A stretch of DNA of 64,000 nucleotides, from assembly GCA_020284085.1 (NCBI GenBank), contig JACEVL010000150.1:1030616-1094615 (forward strand). Direction: 5' to 3'. Made by a program: the position numbers and the translations under genes. Source of the DNA: Aporrectodea caliginosa (taxonomy: Eukaryota > Annelida > Clitellata > Crassiclitellata > Lumbricidae). The notes beneath the pieces are model-generated. The model worked only from the letters and a program-made list of their open reading frames with translations, had not been told where the DNA came from and searched no databases. Shown one piece after another: positions 45,150 through 57,240 of the stretch (within the stretch, counting starts at the first letter, position 1; each line of letters starts with the position of its first letter).

Positions 45150-46704
45150 CTACCTACCAACCGACAGACAGACAGACAGATAGACATACACACACAGACA
45201 GACAGACAGACAGATACACAGGCACAGGCAGCCATATTGACAGACACATAGAAAGACAGACAAACACAGAGACAGGTCCATGACTCCGAGAGGATTACGC
45301 TACATCAATGTTGCATTTAATTGTAAAGTTGAATTACACAAGTAAAATTGATTACGGTATATTACAGTAATCTCATATTCACATGACAGAGCGTTGTATC
45401 CGTTTCATTATTATTATGCTAAATGTTTACAATCGCCTTTTCGGGAAGAAGAGTGCACGTCTTAGGTGAGGGAAGGTGAACTGGGGAATTCGTAATCCCT
45501 GAAGCGTTTTGTCCAGTCTCATCCGTTCATCCTTTGATTAAATCTAATGACTGACCAGAGGTCATTATTCGCTGACCAATCTTCTCGTCTGACTGACCGC
45601 TGCAAGAAGCGGCTGTTGATTTTATTACTGGTCAGTATCGAACAGACGAACGGCCGCCAGTTCAAAGCGACCCTTTGGGGTAGGGAAACCAGACACCACA
45701 CGGCCCTATGCCTCTATGTATGCGTGGGTATACCTGTGTCCGTCTGCATGTGTGTCTTTGTCGGGCTCTGTTCTTCTGCATGTGTTCTCTCGGCCAATCC
45801 TTTCATCACACCCTGCTCCTCGCTGCCCTCGCGCCCTCCCCCTACACCTGCCGCCCTCTGCCCACCTGTCCAGTCTGGGCGGGGTCGTCTTATGAAGCAG
45901 GGTCTGGCCTGTGAGGGTCCATCTGGTGAGCAGAGGCGAAATTACCCTCGAAAGATTAGAGGAATTCTAGGAGCGTTTCCGTCGTTGAATCACGTCCCAG
46001 ACTCCGGGCGAGTTTGATGGGTAGGGGTGGGAAAAGTAGGAATGGGCGGGTGGATGGTGGAGAGGGAATGGGTGGAAGAAGTGAGGTTATAAGGCAGGAG
46101 TAGTCATCCCACAACTGCTAGGCAAGGTTTAGTAGCTGTAGTATTGGCTTAGAGCCTTAGACTGTCTATAGAACCTATACTATACGTGTAGGCTTAAAGA
46201 TGGATAGCTTCCCTACACAGCTACACTCTGTGTTTGCTAATACCAGCGCTTGTGAATAAGCCGGAGCCCTGCACTTGGCTTCGAGTGGCGTTATAGAAGT
46301 TTGGAGATTACGGTTACGATTACTTCTTATTTTTCATGCTCTGTCTTGGCTTACTGTTTAGTACTTAGAAGTTAGAACTCTTAAGCAGAACCTTTAGTAT
46401 CGCTACATTTGCAGGTAGAGACGTATACAGTAGCACTAAGTGCTTATTTAACACAAACAAATAGTCATTTGATTTAGCATGTGATGTAGTCTAATGTAAT
46501 CCATTGCGCTCTTTTATACAGAAACGATCGTCTAAAACTTAATAGTTATGCAAATGATTTCTAATTATTCTGCCCACGTGATCATAATTGCTGTATAATT
46601 TCGGAATAATTTACAATTACGTAAGCACACACAGATGTATACGTGGTATACGAACACACGTATATAACTTATATATACATATATAATGTATATATATGTA
46701 TGTA

Positions 46705-46743
<39 letters not shown>

Positions 46744-47560
46744 ATGTGCGTATATCTGTGTGTATAGGTGTGTGTGTGTAGAAAAGTATATATATAATAT
46801 ATATATAAGGGCTTTATATAATGGTTTGTTGTGCTTTGGATGGGTAAAGTTCGTCTGTACAATGGATCGTATGAATAATGAGAGCGTATACGTTAATTAG
46901 CTGGGATGGAAGTTTGTGTACAAAGTGCAACGCATGCGCATTGAAATGCATTCACCTTTGCTCTCTGCCCATAATATTATACAGGCTGCTGTAGCGCTGC
47001 TTGCGCACCTGTCTCTCCGCGCGTATCTGTCTGTCTGTCCGCGTGTATCTGTCTGTCTGTCCGCGCGTATCTGTCTGTCTGTCTGGGCGTATCTGTCTGT
47101 CTGTCCGCGCGTATCTGTCTGTCTGTCCGCGCGTATACATCTGTCTGTCTGTATGCATATCTGTTTTGTACGTTGGAGTGTATGTTTGTCTGTTTGAATA
47201 TATTTTGGAATTGTTCCATTTTCCGAATACTCTCGTCCGTCCGTCCTTGTGTAGTGATATATATCATTCCGTCTGTCTGTGCGTCCGGCTTTGCGTCTGT
47301 CCGTCCTTCTGTCTGCCAATGTGTCTGTGTTCTTTTGCCTCCGTCCGTCCGTTTCGTCCTTCTGTACTTCTATGCGTCTGCCATTCTATCTGTCCGTCTG
47401 TTCTTCTGTTTTTCAATACGTAGGTCTGTGTGTCTCTGCGTTCGTCTCTCCCTTATGTCCGCCCGCCTCTTAGTCTGTCCGTTAGTCCTTCTCACTCAGT
47501 CTGTGATCCCATCTTTCTGTCATCTTAATTCTTGCGAAGTCTTACTTGGAACGTAACAAC
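45150..47560. other. Simple-repeat-rich intergenic DNA
   Basis: (CAGA)n at about 45165-45275; (TG)n at about 46705-46742; a CGCGTATCTGTCTGTCTGTC minisatellite at about 47020-47145; loose CTGT/CCGT repeats to about 47500. Open frames here translate repeats. No host gene recognised in 45.1-47.6 kb. Confidence 0.55.
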
Positions 47561-48331
47561 GCGAGGTCTAGGGTTCAAAGTGGCGTCTAGATTGGTTCAA
47601 AGAATCTGACCAAGGAGGTCTTAATTAGACAGTGTTTAAGGACATCTTTTAGCTGCCCTCGTTCCACCTTATACCCTACCTGTAGTACACACGGTGCAGT
47701 AAAGGCGGAGGGAGATGGCGTGTATGGGAGGCCTAGACAGCGGCGGACGGTGTGCCTCTGGCGTCTCTTTCCATCGAACAATCGCCGCCTTTGTTCTCAA
47801 CTGTCACACTTCAGTGCACTGCGAATGATATTGCCTCTGTGCCACACGTTAACAGACAGTGTATATACCATCAATGACCGTGAAACATATTGGTTTCTTA
47901 ATCGCACATTCTCCTCAGTTATATATTATTCCTCAGTTATATATATGTATATAATTATATATATATATTATAATAATAATTCTAATAAATACAATAATAC
48001 TGATAATTATGATGATAATAATAATTATCTAGCGTTTCAACACAGTGACCTTTAGGGGTATTGTCACCAACTTAAACCTGGACAGGACAAGTCTGCGCTT
48101 CAAATAATGTTGAAATCCCTGAGGGATCCTTTTTACTTCGGGGCAAAAAATAATGCGAAATAATAGAAGATATAGTTCAAGACGTGCTCGAGTAAGGATT
48201 GACAAGGCACTGAAGGCAGGCGTATAAAACCTGTTGGTTCCCGAGCTTTCCGTATTATGTGACGATGAGAGGAGCACTTGGTGCTTGGTCGTGCATTCGA
48301 TCATCCTCCAGAAACAGTGTGTTGTATACAC
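47561..48331. other. Intergenic DNA, nothing recognised
   Basis: Includes an AT-rich TAATAATTA stretch at about 47940-48030. No domain-bearing frame seen. Confidence 0.35.
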
Positions 48332-48339
48332 CAGTAAAC

Positions 48340-48885
48340 CAGTGTGATTCTCCTTACAGATTTTATTTTAGTTATAGTTACAGTTATAGTTAATGGTTTT
48401 TTTTATTTTAGTTATAGTTATAGTTATAGTTAGTATTACTTTTTTAGTTATAGTTATAGTTATAGTTAATGGATTTTATTTTAGTTAATTTTAGTTACTA
48501 ATTAGTTACAATAATTAAGGCTATAAGCAAAATTGTGCGTATTAACACACTGTTTCACAATTTGCTCAGAGCTTTGAAAGCCTTTGAAGCATGAGTGCAT
48601 TCATCTTCATGAATACACGAGTTTCCAAAGTAACTGACAAATTTTATAATAAAAATATCGCATTTTTCGTTCTAATTTATGTCGAATCGTCCATATTGCA
48701 CTTCCTATTTTTATTTTTTGTATTAACGAAAATAAAGATGAATTTTCGTTAGTGTTATTTTCGTTATAGTTATAGTTATAGTTAATTATATTTTTTAGTT
48801 ATAGTTATAGTTATCGTTAACGAAATCATTTTATTTTCGTTAACGAACATTTTCGTTATAGTTATCGTTAACGAGAATCACACTG
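48340..48885. mobile_element. hAT element (TIR CAGTGTGATTCTC), 546 bp, second copy
   Basis: CAGTGTGATTCTC inverted ends and a perfect 8-bp duplication, CAGTAAAC (48332-48339 and 48886-48893). TTATAGTTATAG arrays at one end and TTAACGATAACG at the other match the element at 23111-24347, of which this is a shorter version in the opposite orientation. Confidence 0.88.
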
Positions 48886-49104
48886 CAGTAAACATCCTTT
48901 TTTCGACACAGACAGACCAAGAAATATTTTCGAGCCATCTTAAGGCTTACATATTAGAAGCCTTGTTCAGAGCCATTGTTAAGTTCTTATAGTACTTTAG
49001 AGTTTAAAGGAGCTTCACGATTATAGGCAGGCTATATAGGCAGGCAGGCAGACAGAAGTGGACAGGCAGAAATTAACAAACAGAGAGAAAGTGTAATGCA
49101 TGAA

Positions 49105-49594
49105 GGTAATCCCGTAGTTTAGGTTGGTAAATTATTTGAATATCTTCAATACCGAACTTCATGTTGGTAAGTAAGCAATCTACCTATGTCCATGATAACT
49201 ATCGTCAATCCCGCTTCCATTTCATCGAAAATTTGTTTTAATCAATCCAGCTTCCATTTCATGAAAAAATTAGCCAACTTCTATTTAACCCAAAAAATAT
49301 TTTTCATCAATGAAACTTTTATTTAAGCAAAGAACTATTCTCATGGGTCCAGCTTCTACTTACGGAAACAATTATTGTAATCATTCCAGCTTCTATTGCT
49401 TCAAAAACATAGTTTCATCAATCCAGCTTCTATTTCCGGTAAATCTTTTTTCGATCAATCCAACTTCTATTTAAAGACATAAATGGTTTCATCAATCCCA
49501 CTTCGAGTTAGTGAAACAATTTTTTTCCTTAATCCAGCTTCCATTTTAATTTGACGATATAAAATAATTTACCAACCTAAACTACGGGATTACC
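49105..49594. mobile_element. MITE with 37-bp minisatellite core, 490 bp, perfect 9-bp TSD
   Basis: 33-bp perfect inverted repeats begin GGTAATCCCGTAGTTTAGGT, and the duplication ATGCATGAA is exact (49096-49104 and 49595-49603). Several 37-bp units with ATCAATCCAGCTTCTATTT fill about 49210-49545. It is a younger relative of the element at 25277-26086. The 9-bp TSD points to a Mutator-like source. Confidence 0.92.
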
Positions 49595-49603
49595 ATGCAT
49601 GAA

Positions 49604-51052
49604 ATAGGAACCCTATGCATGTTTATGGGAAAACATGGGAAAAGCCCTATTAGGCTTAAACCCATAAAGGCATAAAAAAACCAAGGCACAGCAGACAGAG
49701 ACAGAGGCTGGCAGAGAAACAGAGTGAGATGTGAATATACTTACAACAAAGCAACGGCTTTGTTATCAGATATACATAATTTTGATAATATAGCCCACGC
49801 GATATGTGAACAAAAATTCATATTTCTGTTTAAATGCTAATTTATAGCCTAACAATAGCCTAAAGCACGACGAAATAAACTGTTTACGAGGAATTTGGGC
49901 GTCTATAGCGGACGCTTAACGATAAAGCATGACGTCATATCCTGTTTACAGAGAATTTTGGCGATTATAACGGAAATTAACTGTTTAGAAATTGAAATGA
50001 GGTATACAAGAATAGTTCTCTACACTTACAAAACAATAGGCAATAACAATGTGAAGATGCGATGACGCCACAATGTTGTACCGTCACGATGTAACGTCAC
50101 AGATATTGCGGCAGATGTACGCACGGTCATACAGGCAGGCAGACAGACACAGAGTTGCAATGGGAGAAAGTGAACAAGAAAGAATTGGCAAAAATGTAAA
50201 AAAACCGAGAAAGATACAGAGTTAGAGAAAGAGAGAGAGAGAATGATAGAGAGGAAGAGATAGAAAGAAAGAGAGACAGAGACAGACAGAGAAAGCGAGA
50301 GAGGATAGATATAGAAAGAGGAAGAGAAGGAGCGCGAGACAGAGAGAAACAGAGCGAACGAGAGAGAGAGAGACAGACCACAGAGAGACAGAGAGCCAGA
50401 GACACAGAGACACAGAGACAGAGAGAAGTACATAAAGACAGAGGTAGTGAGAAGGGATGATTGAAGTCGACAGGCAGGCATACAGGAGGACAAGAAAAGA
50501 TACGCAATAGATAGATAGACAGATAGGTAAAGGAGAGAATGGTTGAGGCATTAAGGCAAGAGGGAGAAAGAGGGAGCAAGAGGGAGCTGCAGTGCATGAT
50601 TCAGTGCTGCTGGGGTCCTGTCGCTTGTCGACAGATGTTGATTGGAAATCTTGAAAGATTGCAGCAGCAGCCTCTGCAGGTTGGCCGCTGCTGTTGCTGC
50701 TGTTGCTGTTCCTTTGTGTGTGTATACTTCTGCATTTCTCGTCTGGAGATTTATTGAAGGAGATTATTAATAGAGTGTATACACAAGAAATGGTCAGCGG
50801 CGATAACGAGACAGGCAAGCGGAAAAGGAGAAAGAAACAAAACGAGAGAGAGAGAGGGAGAGAGATAGGGAGAGAGAGAGAGAGAGACAAGATAGTGAGA
50901 TAGAGAAGGTCTATGAAAGAGACAGACAGACAGAGATACACACAGACAGAAAGACAGAGGGAGCGCGATTGCGGACGGACACGGACGGAGTTTGAGAAAG
51001 AGGCGAGATAGGCGACAGTTAGACTGAACGGGAGATAGAGAGATACAGACAG

Positions 51053-51122
<70 letters not shown>

Positions 51123-51460
51123 GGAGACACAGACACAGACACAGATAGATAGATGATCAACGTGGTTGAGTTACTAACGGCTGAGAGACAGATTTGCATA
51201 TGCAGAGCCAGAAAATAGGGCGATGCAGTGAGTGTGTATAATAGTAGGCCTATAATAATTGTGTCACATGTTGCAATCGAATCGCATAGGATGATGTTAG
51301 TCCGACATCATCTGACATCAGCATATACAGCCTGCTGCTGTCTCCTATTACTATAGCCATCATCTACCAGACTACCACCATACATAGGCCTACATGTTTA
51401 TACGAGCTGCTGTATGGAGGCAAGCCAAAAACTCATCTGTTAACTATATTTTACGAATAT
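49604..51460. repeat. GA-rich polypurine region
   Basis: After about 500 bp of ordinary DNA, 50215-50580 and 50840-51125 are strongly purine-rich on the + strand (GAGACAGA, AGAGAGAG types). A pure (GA)n lies at about 51056-51120, followed by CAGACACAGA. A CAG/CTG-rich patch lies at 50655-50710. The long Ser/Leu antisense frames here are repeat translations. Confidence 0.7.
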
Positions 51461-51462
51461 AC

Positions 51463-51464
51463 GA

Positions 51465-51513
<49 letters not shown>
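51463..51513. repeat. (GAT)n microsatellite
   Basis: An uninterrupted GAT run of about 17 copies. Confidence 0.95.
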
Positions 51514-51515
<2 letters not shown>

Positions 51516-51654
51516 TACGACAATTTCTACAGCGCCGTAACACGGCACAATCATGCCGTTACAAGGGCGCTTTGACACGATAAACACTCAGATGTAATAT
51601 ATTATAAGTAAATAGAAGGAGAGCAGTCCCTTAAGATGTAACGGCGTGACATAT

Positions 51655-51915
51655 ATTATACAGTGCTAGCGTCTTCATTTTCTTGACCCATGCATATGAA
51701 GACGGGTGGTCAGTTCTCTACCTCGCTGCCTGGGTATTCACTGTTCAATTGACAGTGCATAGCAAGTGCATAATCGTGTTTGCAAGTTGCTAAGGGCACA
51801 AGTGACAAGTGGAGCAGAATTTTTGAAACGTCTTTCAGCCCTTTCCAGGGTTTGAACTCCAATCTCTTGGTTGGTAGTCAAGCACGCTGACCACTAAACT
51901 ACCGCACACCCCACG
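51655..51915 (-). mobile_element. tRNA-derived SINE (family A)
   Basis: The minus strand begins GGGGTGTGCGGTAGTTTAGT (tRNA-like head) and has AGTTCAAACCCTGG at the B-box place. The body ends in a block with TGCATGGGTCAAGAAAATGA, related to the AAGCTAAGAAAA block of the other copies. Confidence 0.65.
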
Positions 51916-52206
51916 TGTGTTGGATTTAAGCAGACACTCTTGTATACAAGCCAGTGAGGGTTCCGACTTTAGGCATGCATACTTATAAGAACGATGCTAA
52001 GACTCTGTCAATTTCACACGATGGGCCCGGGATTTCAACCCACGTTGCAGAGGTGAAATATCTATGTGCATATGTTGTTCTCTTGGCCTCCGTGGCAACG
52101 TCAAGAATAACGTGTAAACGGTGCACGGGCACCAGTATTATATTTAATAATAGCAATATGCGAAGCTCAACGTTCTTCCTGTGCAACATTCTGCCATCCC
52201 GTGCTT

Positions 52207-52557
52207 CCCAATAGCGGTTTTCCAACGGTGGTAGGCATACCACTAATGATACGCCAGGTGTCGCTAAGTGGTACGCGAAAAAATTCAAAAGAGTTTAAAT
52301 TTTCTACGAGTTTATGCCAGTCCTTTTTTGATTATCAGCCAAGCATTCTTTTTCTTTACATTTTCTATGTCTTTATACCGTACCCATATTTCTTTGATAA
52401 TTAGCTATTCTGATATTTATAATGTTGCTCTAACATTTAATTACAAGGGGACTTCGCGCTCGTCTGTTATTTTTCATTTGACCTTTGTTGGTGGTACGCG
52501 AACATTCGATTTTTACCTGGTGGTCTATACAATAAAAATAAGGTTTGAAAACTGCTG
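52207..52557. mobile_element. Probable hAT-type MITE (GTGGTACGC family)
   Basis: The left end, TAGCGGTTTTCCAACGGTGG, faces an inverted right end, CAGCAGTTTTCAAACC. The interior has AAGTGGTACGCGAAAAAATT at the left and GGTGGTACGCGAACATTCG at the right. No flanking duplication was found. Confidence 0.5.
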
Positions 52558-52597
52558 GGCTACCGAACCCTTTTGATCCGAAAATTTTTGGAAACAT

Positions 52598-52630
52598 ATT
52601 CTGGTAGGCCTAGGCTAGGCCTACCAGAAT
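52598..52630. repeat. Perfect hairpin, 15-bp arms
   Basis: ATTCTGGTAGGCCTA, GGC, then the exact reverse complement. It contains two copies of the TAGGCCTA octamer. Confidence 0.9.
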
Positions 52631-53129
52631 GGGCCGCCTATGCCTATACGTGTCGCCTGCGAAGCAGACCAATATATATGTTTAACTGATGACACAATAG
52701 TGAATAACTGAAATCTCTTTTAAAAAATGCTCATATGAAAAAAATAAAGTTTAAAGTTTAAACCAAATCTCTCGCAATGCAATATATATATATGTAAGGT
52801 TTTATTGTGTCTGGTGTTGCTTCTTCTCGTGACAAAAGTTGGAAAGTTGGATTCTTATATCAGATGCCTAAAAATTAGATTATAATTTATTCTAAATGAA
52901 ATTCTCCCACGGAATCACTGTCCTCACCTCTGCGGCTGCTTTATAATGTACCGTATCAACACATCCAAACAACACATTCATTCCATTTCCTCACACAACC
53001 CTTATCTTCCCCTCACGGTATCCTATAGGGTTCCGCGGAACAAACTTTGGGAAACGCTGCCGTAATCAATGGGCACACGGCCTGCCACCTATCGACGAAG
53101 GGGTTAGAAAGACGACGATGCATGACGTC

Positions 53130-53424
<295 letters not shown>

Positions 53425-53459
53425 CTTGAATGGCTGAATGGTATAGTCTTCTCTGTCTT

Positions 53460-53905
53460 AGAGAAAAAGAAAATTAGGAGGAGGAGGATGAATTGGAGGA
53501 GGTGGAAGAGAAGGAGGTGGAGAGGATTCTGGGAAATTGGAGGGAAGTATAGAAAGTTGGAGGAGGTGGAAGACAAGAGTATAAGATAGAGAAGGGGAGG
53601 AGAAATAGGGAGTGGAATTAAGAGGGGCCAAGGAGGAAGAGGAGGAGGATGAGAAATAGGAGGAGGGAATTATTTTAGGAAGAAGAGGACGATGGTGGAG
53701 GAAGCCAAGAAGTTCGAGGAAGAAGAGGAGGACGAATATGAGGAGGAGGAATAAAAAGCGGAAGAAGAGGAAGGAGGAGGAGGCCAAGGAACACAGAAGG
53801 AGGGAATGGGAAGAAGGAGAAGGCCACGGGGTACAGGAGAAGGAAGAGGAGAAGGGCATAAGAGGAAGGATGCCAAGGAGGAGGACGAGGATGAAAATCC
53901 AGCTA
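53460..53905. repeat. Polypurine GGA/GAA tract
   Basis: About 440 bp almost free of pyrimidines on the + strand (GAGGAGGAAG type). The antisense Ser/Pro/Leu frames are repeat translations. Confidence 0.8.
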
Positions 53906-54797
53906 AAATGTGATTGAAGGCGCTATGTTAACACAAGCAGTTTTAGCGGCAGCATGAATATGCTATATATAGCTCCACGTGCGTTTTCTAACCCTGTTAC
54001 AGTAGCGGCCAGGTGGCGCTTTTAGACCTAATGACATAAAAATGGCGGAGCTTCGCATTTGGCTTTTAAATATATGTGGTATGTGGTATAACCTCTTGGG
54101 TGTGCGATGTTGTATATATTTACAGAGTGCAAGAGAGACTGAACGAAATGGAGAAAGAGACAGAGAGATAGACAGAAAGAGAGAGACAGAGAGAAAGAGA
54201 GCGAAAGAGAGATAGACAGCGACAGAGGGAAGGTAGACTTTTATTACTATTGCACATGCTTCTGTTATTAGCTGAACTGAGCGCGGGTGCTTCTGTGTCT
54301 GCATGCCTGGGAGTTGCCTTCGTTCTTACAGATCGAAGTCTTCTCGTGCATTGCTATGAATGCTGCCTACATCTTTCAACAGCGCTTGAAAACTCCTCTC
54401 TCTCGCCATCGCTGGGAGCGCTTCTGATGTTGTTGGGACTTAGGAGGCGCTCTAGAATTTCGAAAATGAATGATATACCGTCCTAAACTAATGTTTTCAT
54501 AGACCGCCGTAACCCCATCATATATGCATGGGATGTTCGTTACACCCATTTTATATTATCTGGACCTGCACAACATATAACGTACTACAATACAGCTTCT
54601 TTTATATTGTCCTCCTTCCAGTGCATATTTTAACTGTGTAACTACTTGGACAAATATCCCAGTAGTGTTAGGATTTGCCCCAGTAGTTTTAGGATATGTC
54701 CCAGTAGTTTTGGTGATTTGTCCTATAGGTAATACTCTAATTTCTTGTTAGTTTCCAATAACATTGGAATTACAGTAGCAGACTTTGTCCCACCAGT
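53906..54797. other. Intergenic DNA with GA repeats
   Basis: A GAGAAAGAGA-type patch lies at about 54120-54230. A LINE-tail-like GGGAGCGCTTCTGATG / GGAGGCGCTCTAGA stretch follows at about 54413-54460. No gene recognised. Confidence 0.4.
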
Positions 54798-54951
54798 CAG
54801 TGGCGTAACGAGGGGGGAGCCGGCCCCGGGTGCAAGACAGGGGCTTTTTTGTGAAAGAAATCAGGCGGGAATAAAAAAGAAGGGAAAAGCAAAAAAAGTC
54901 ATCTGACATTTTTGCGGAAGTAATGAACCCCTACTTAACGCCACTGGTCCC
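54798..54951. mobile_element. MITE with CAGTGGCGT(A)A ends
   Basis: CAGTGGCGTAACGAGGGG at the left and, inverted, CAGTGGCGTTAAGTAGGGG at the right. CCACCAGT and GTCCCAGT on the two sides may be a decayed 8-bp duplication. Confidence 0.55.
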
Positions 54952-54959
54952 AGTAGTCT

Positions 54960-55394
54960 AAATCCGTTAAAATATGCACTGCCTCCTTCCAAAGTCAGAA
55001 ATGCACCCACGACCATACACGACAGAGCATCGATGGCGCTGAGCAACTGTGCATGAAGGACTCGCTCAAGGTCCTTACTCTGCAGTGACCATCTGAACCA
55101 TGGAGGTTCGGACCCATCTACTCTCCTCCGCGTAACAGAACGAGCGCTATATATTCATTCGGGTATACACTTCCTCCACATGTAATACACTTGGATTTAC
55201 AATTAATTTTAAGTGCGTTTTAATTTGAACGTACCGCCTACACGTGTAATATAATACATAGGCCTATTATATGAATTATATGCATGTATATGTATAATTT
55301 GTATATGTATATAGCGCACTCACGCACGCACATCCGGATTATTATAAACACACATCCTATCTTATTATATTCTTCAGGAAGTATGACTAATGGA
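54960..55394. other. Intergenic DNA, nothing recognised
   Basis: One GAGCGCTATATATTC motif near 55141. No gene seen. Confidence 0.35.
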
Positions 55395-55490
55395 GGAGGG
55401 ACGTCAGATGGAGGGAGGGAGAGGGTGGAGATGGAGGGAGGGAGAGGGTGGAGATGGAGGGAGGGAGAGGGTGGAGATGGAGGGAGGGGA
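55395..55490. repeat. 23-bp minisatellite, about 4 copies
   Basis: Units of GGAGATGGAGGGAGGGAGAG plus GGT follow head to tail. A (TA)n run lies at about 55579-55613 beyond it. Confidence 0.85.
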
Positions 55491-55578
55491 CCAGAGACTG
55501 GACAGGTTATTGCAGCCTACCAGACATATACACACACACCGTGTATGTATCTTTATATATTAAAATATATATAATAAG

Positions 55579-55613
<35 letters not shown>

Positions 55614-55618
<5 letters not shown>

Positions 55619-56470
55619 TGTATTTGTAGTCATGCGCTGAACGGAAATTGAGAGGGCAGTTGGGTTTTGTTACATTATATATGGCGACGCAACATGTAGG
55701 CCTCTGAATGGATTACATTACATGTAGGCCTCTGATGGGATGATCCGTATACGTTTAGTTTGAACTATATAGAGACATCCTGTGTATTGTATCTGTGAAT
55801 TTATATAGCGCCGCTCACAGCGCTACACCAATTAGAGGCGCTCCTGTGTGTATATATAGTTACATGTGTATACGGCCCTGTACAACAGAACCTCGTGCAT
55901 ATTGGCTCAATCTATGCATTATGGTTAAAGTGAATAGGAGTGTTTATCAGAGTTTGTTGTATAGGTTTGGGGCATTGTAATTGGTCGGTGTAATTCGAGT
56001 GACCTCACTGAGATACTGAAACTCAAGTGCATATATATTATATGTGCGTGGATACATACATAATTATGTATTTAACTATTTATGCATCAGCACAAAGGCA
56101 CACATGACGCAGAATGACAAAATATGCGCGATTAGTCATAATTATATTTAATGAACTTGTAGGTATTGGCGAACTCCAACAGCAACAAATCTGGCTGGGG
56201 GTTAATGGGAGACCTGTGTTGATCCCTTTCTTGTACCTCTTCTCTCCTTCCTCCTATCCACTTCTTTCCTATTTCCTTTCGTATACAGCGTTCCATTCCC
56301 TGGCGTCTTATATTATATAGGACCCGTGGTGCTATTCTTAGATGGCTGTAGTCAGGCGACTGATTCTCGGCATCTGCTGGAGCCTTTGAGTGCCCTGCTG
56401 CATGCCATGCTGATCTCTCCTCTGCACTGCTCTCTAATCGCCTCCTATCCCTCGGTCGCTCTCTTTCTGG
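55614..56470. other. Intergenic DNA with one LINE-tail motif
   Basis: GAATTTATATAGCGCCGCTC with a nearby inverted GGCGCTC lies at 55797-55843. No gene recognised. Confidence 0.35.
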
Positions 56471-56980
56471 CATCGAATCTATGCTTTAGTGTCTCTGTCT
56501 TTGTCTCTGTTTGTCTGTTTTTCTGTATGTCTGTCTGTTTCTCTGTCTCTGTATCTCTCTCTGGTTCTGTTTCTATATGTCTGTCTCTCTGCGTCTCTCA
56601 GCCCACCTGTACCGGTGTACACTTCCAGCTCTCTCCACCTTCCATTTTTCACCATTTTGTTACCTTCTTCTTCTTCTCGCAATTTTTCTTGATCTTTTCT
56701 TCATGTCTTCGACCGACCGATCAACCGAACTACCGACTGAGACCGACTGACTGACTGACTGACGGACGGACGAGAGGATTTTGTCAGCCTATTTCTACTG
56801 TGTGACTGTGTGTGTATGTTTGTGTGTCTTGTGTGTGTGTGTTTGTGTGTGTGCGCACGCGCGTGCGTGTCAGTCTGTGTGACTGTTTGTTCATTATTCT
56901 GCGCCTCGGTGTGTGTTGTTTGTCTGTGAGCATACCTGCCTGCCTGTGTGTCTGTCTGTCTCTGTGTGTATGTGCCTGAC
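56471..56980. repeat. CTGT/TGTG simple-repeat region
   Basis: CT-rich and TGTCTGTC repeats (about 56490-56605), CTGACTGACTGACGGACG (about 56745-56770) and TGTGTG runs (about 56800-56960). Confidence 0.75.
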
Positions 56981-57240
56981 ATCTGCCGCCGTTGTACCCA
57001 GCTCCGCAGCTGCAGCCGTGGCTCGATGCACCAGTTGACTGGGCGCCGTCCGACGGGCGGGTTATCGGTTGTCTTGGCAACGCGCGGCGGGGTCACCCAG
57101 AGGTCAGCAGCGTATCTGGGTTCGATGAGGCGTTTGTGATTGCCCGAACAACGCTAGAAACAAATGATTCGGCCATTCTGCTAAAGCTGGACCGCCATAT
57201 AAATTTGTCGCGATAAACTGCGATAAGCCATGGCGCTATA
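56981..57240 (+). other. GC-rich island with a short unrecognised open frame
   Basis: This patch is distinctly GC-richer than its surroundings (GGGCGCCGTCCGACGGGCGG, GCAACGCGCGGCGGGG). A 74-codon frame (56992-57216) spans it, ending LLKLDRHINLSR, but its end is a LINE-tail motif (CGCCATATAAATTTG), with another at 57232. It could be a CpG-island promoter or an old repeat. No domain recognised. Confidence 0.3.

Noticed and set aside
45547..46017. 156-codon frame
   Set aside because: Cys/Val-rich middle from CTGT-type sequence, no domain, no splice sites.
46916..47423. Possible CRISPR-like spaced repeats (CGCGTATCTGTCTGTC)
   Set aside because: This is animal DNA and the units are a degenerate CTGT minisatellite with no unique spacers.
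50222..51199. 325-codon minus-strand frame
   Set aside because: Ser/Leu/Val repeats from GA/CAGA simple sequence; no domain or splice support.
54236..54275. Another candidate second exon: AG followed by ACTTTTATTACTATTG
   Set aside because: The preceding sequence is polypurine, not a splice acceptor, and the tail is Cys/Tyr-rich without lysines.
56132..56473. 113-codon minus-strand frame
   Set aside because: Arg/Glu-rich because of a CT-rich tract; no homology recognised.
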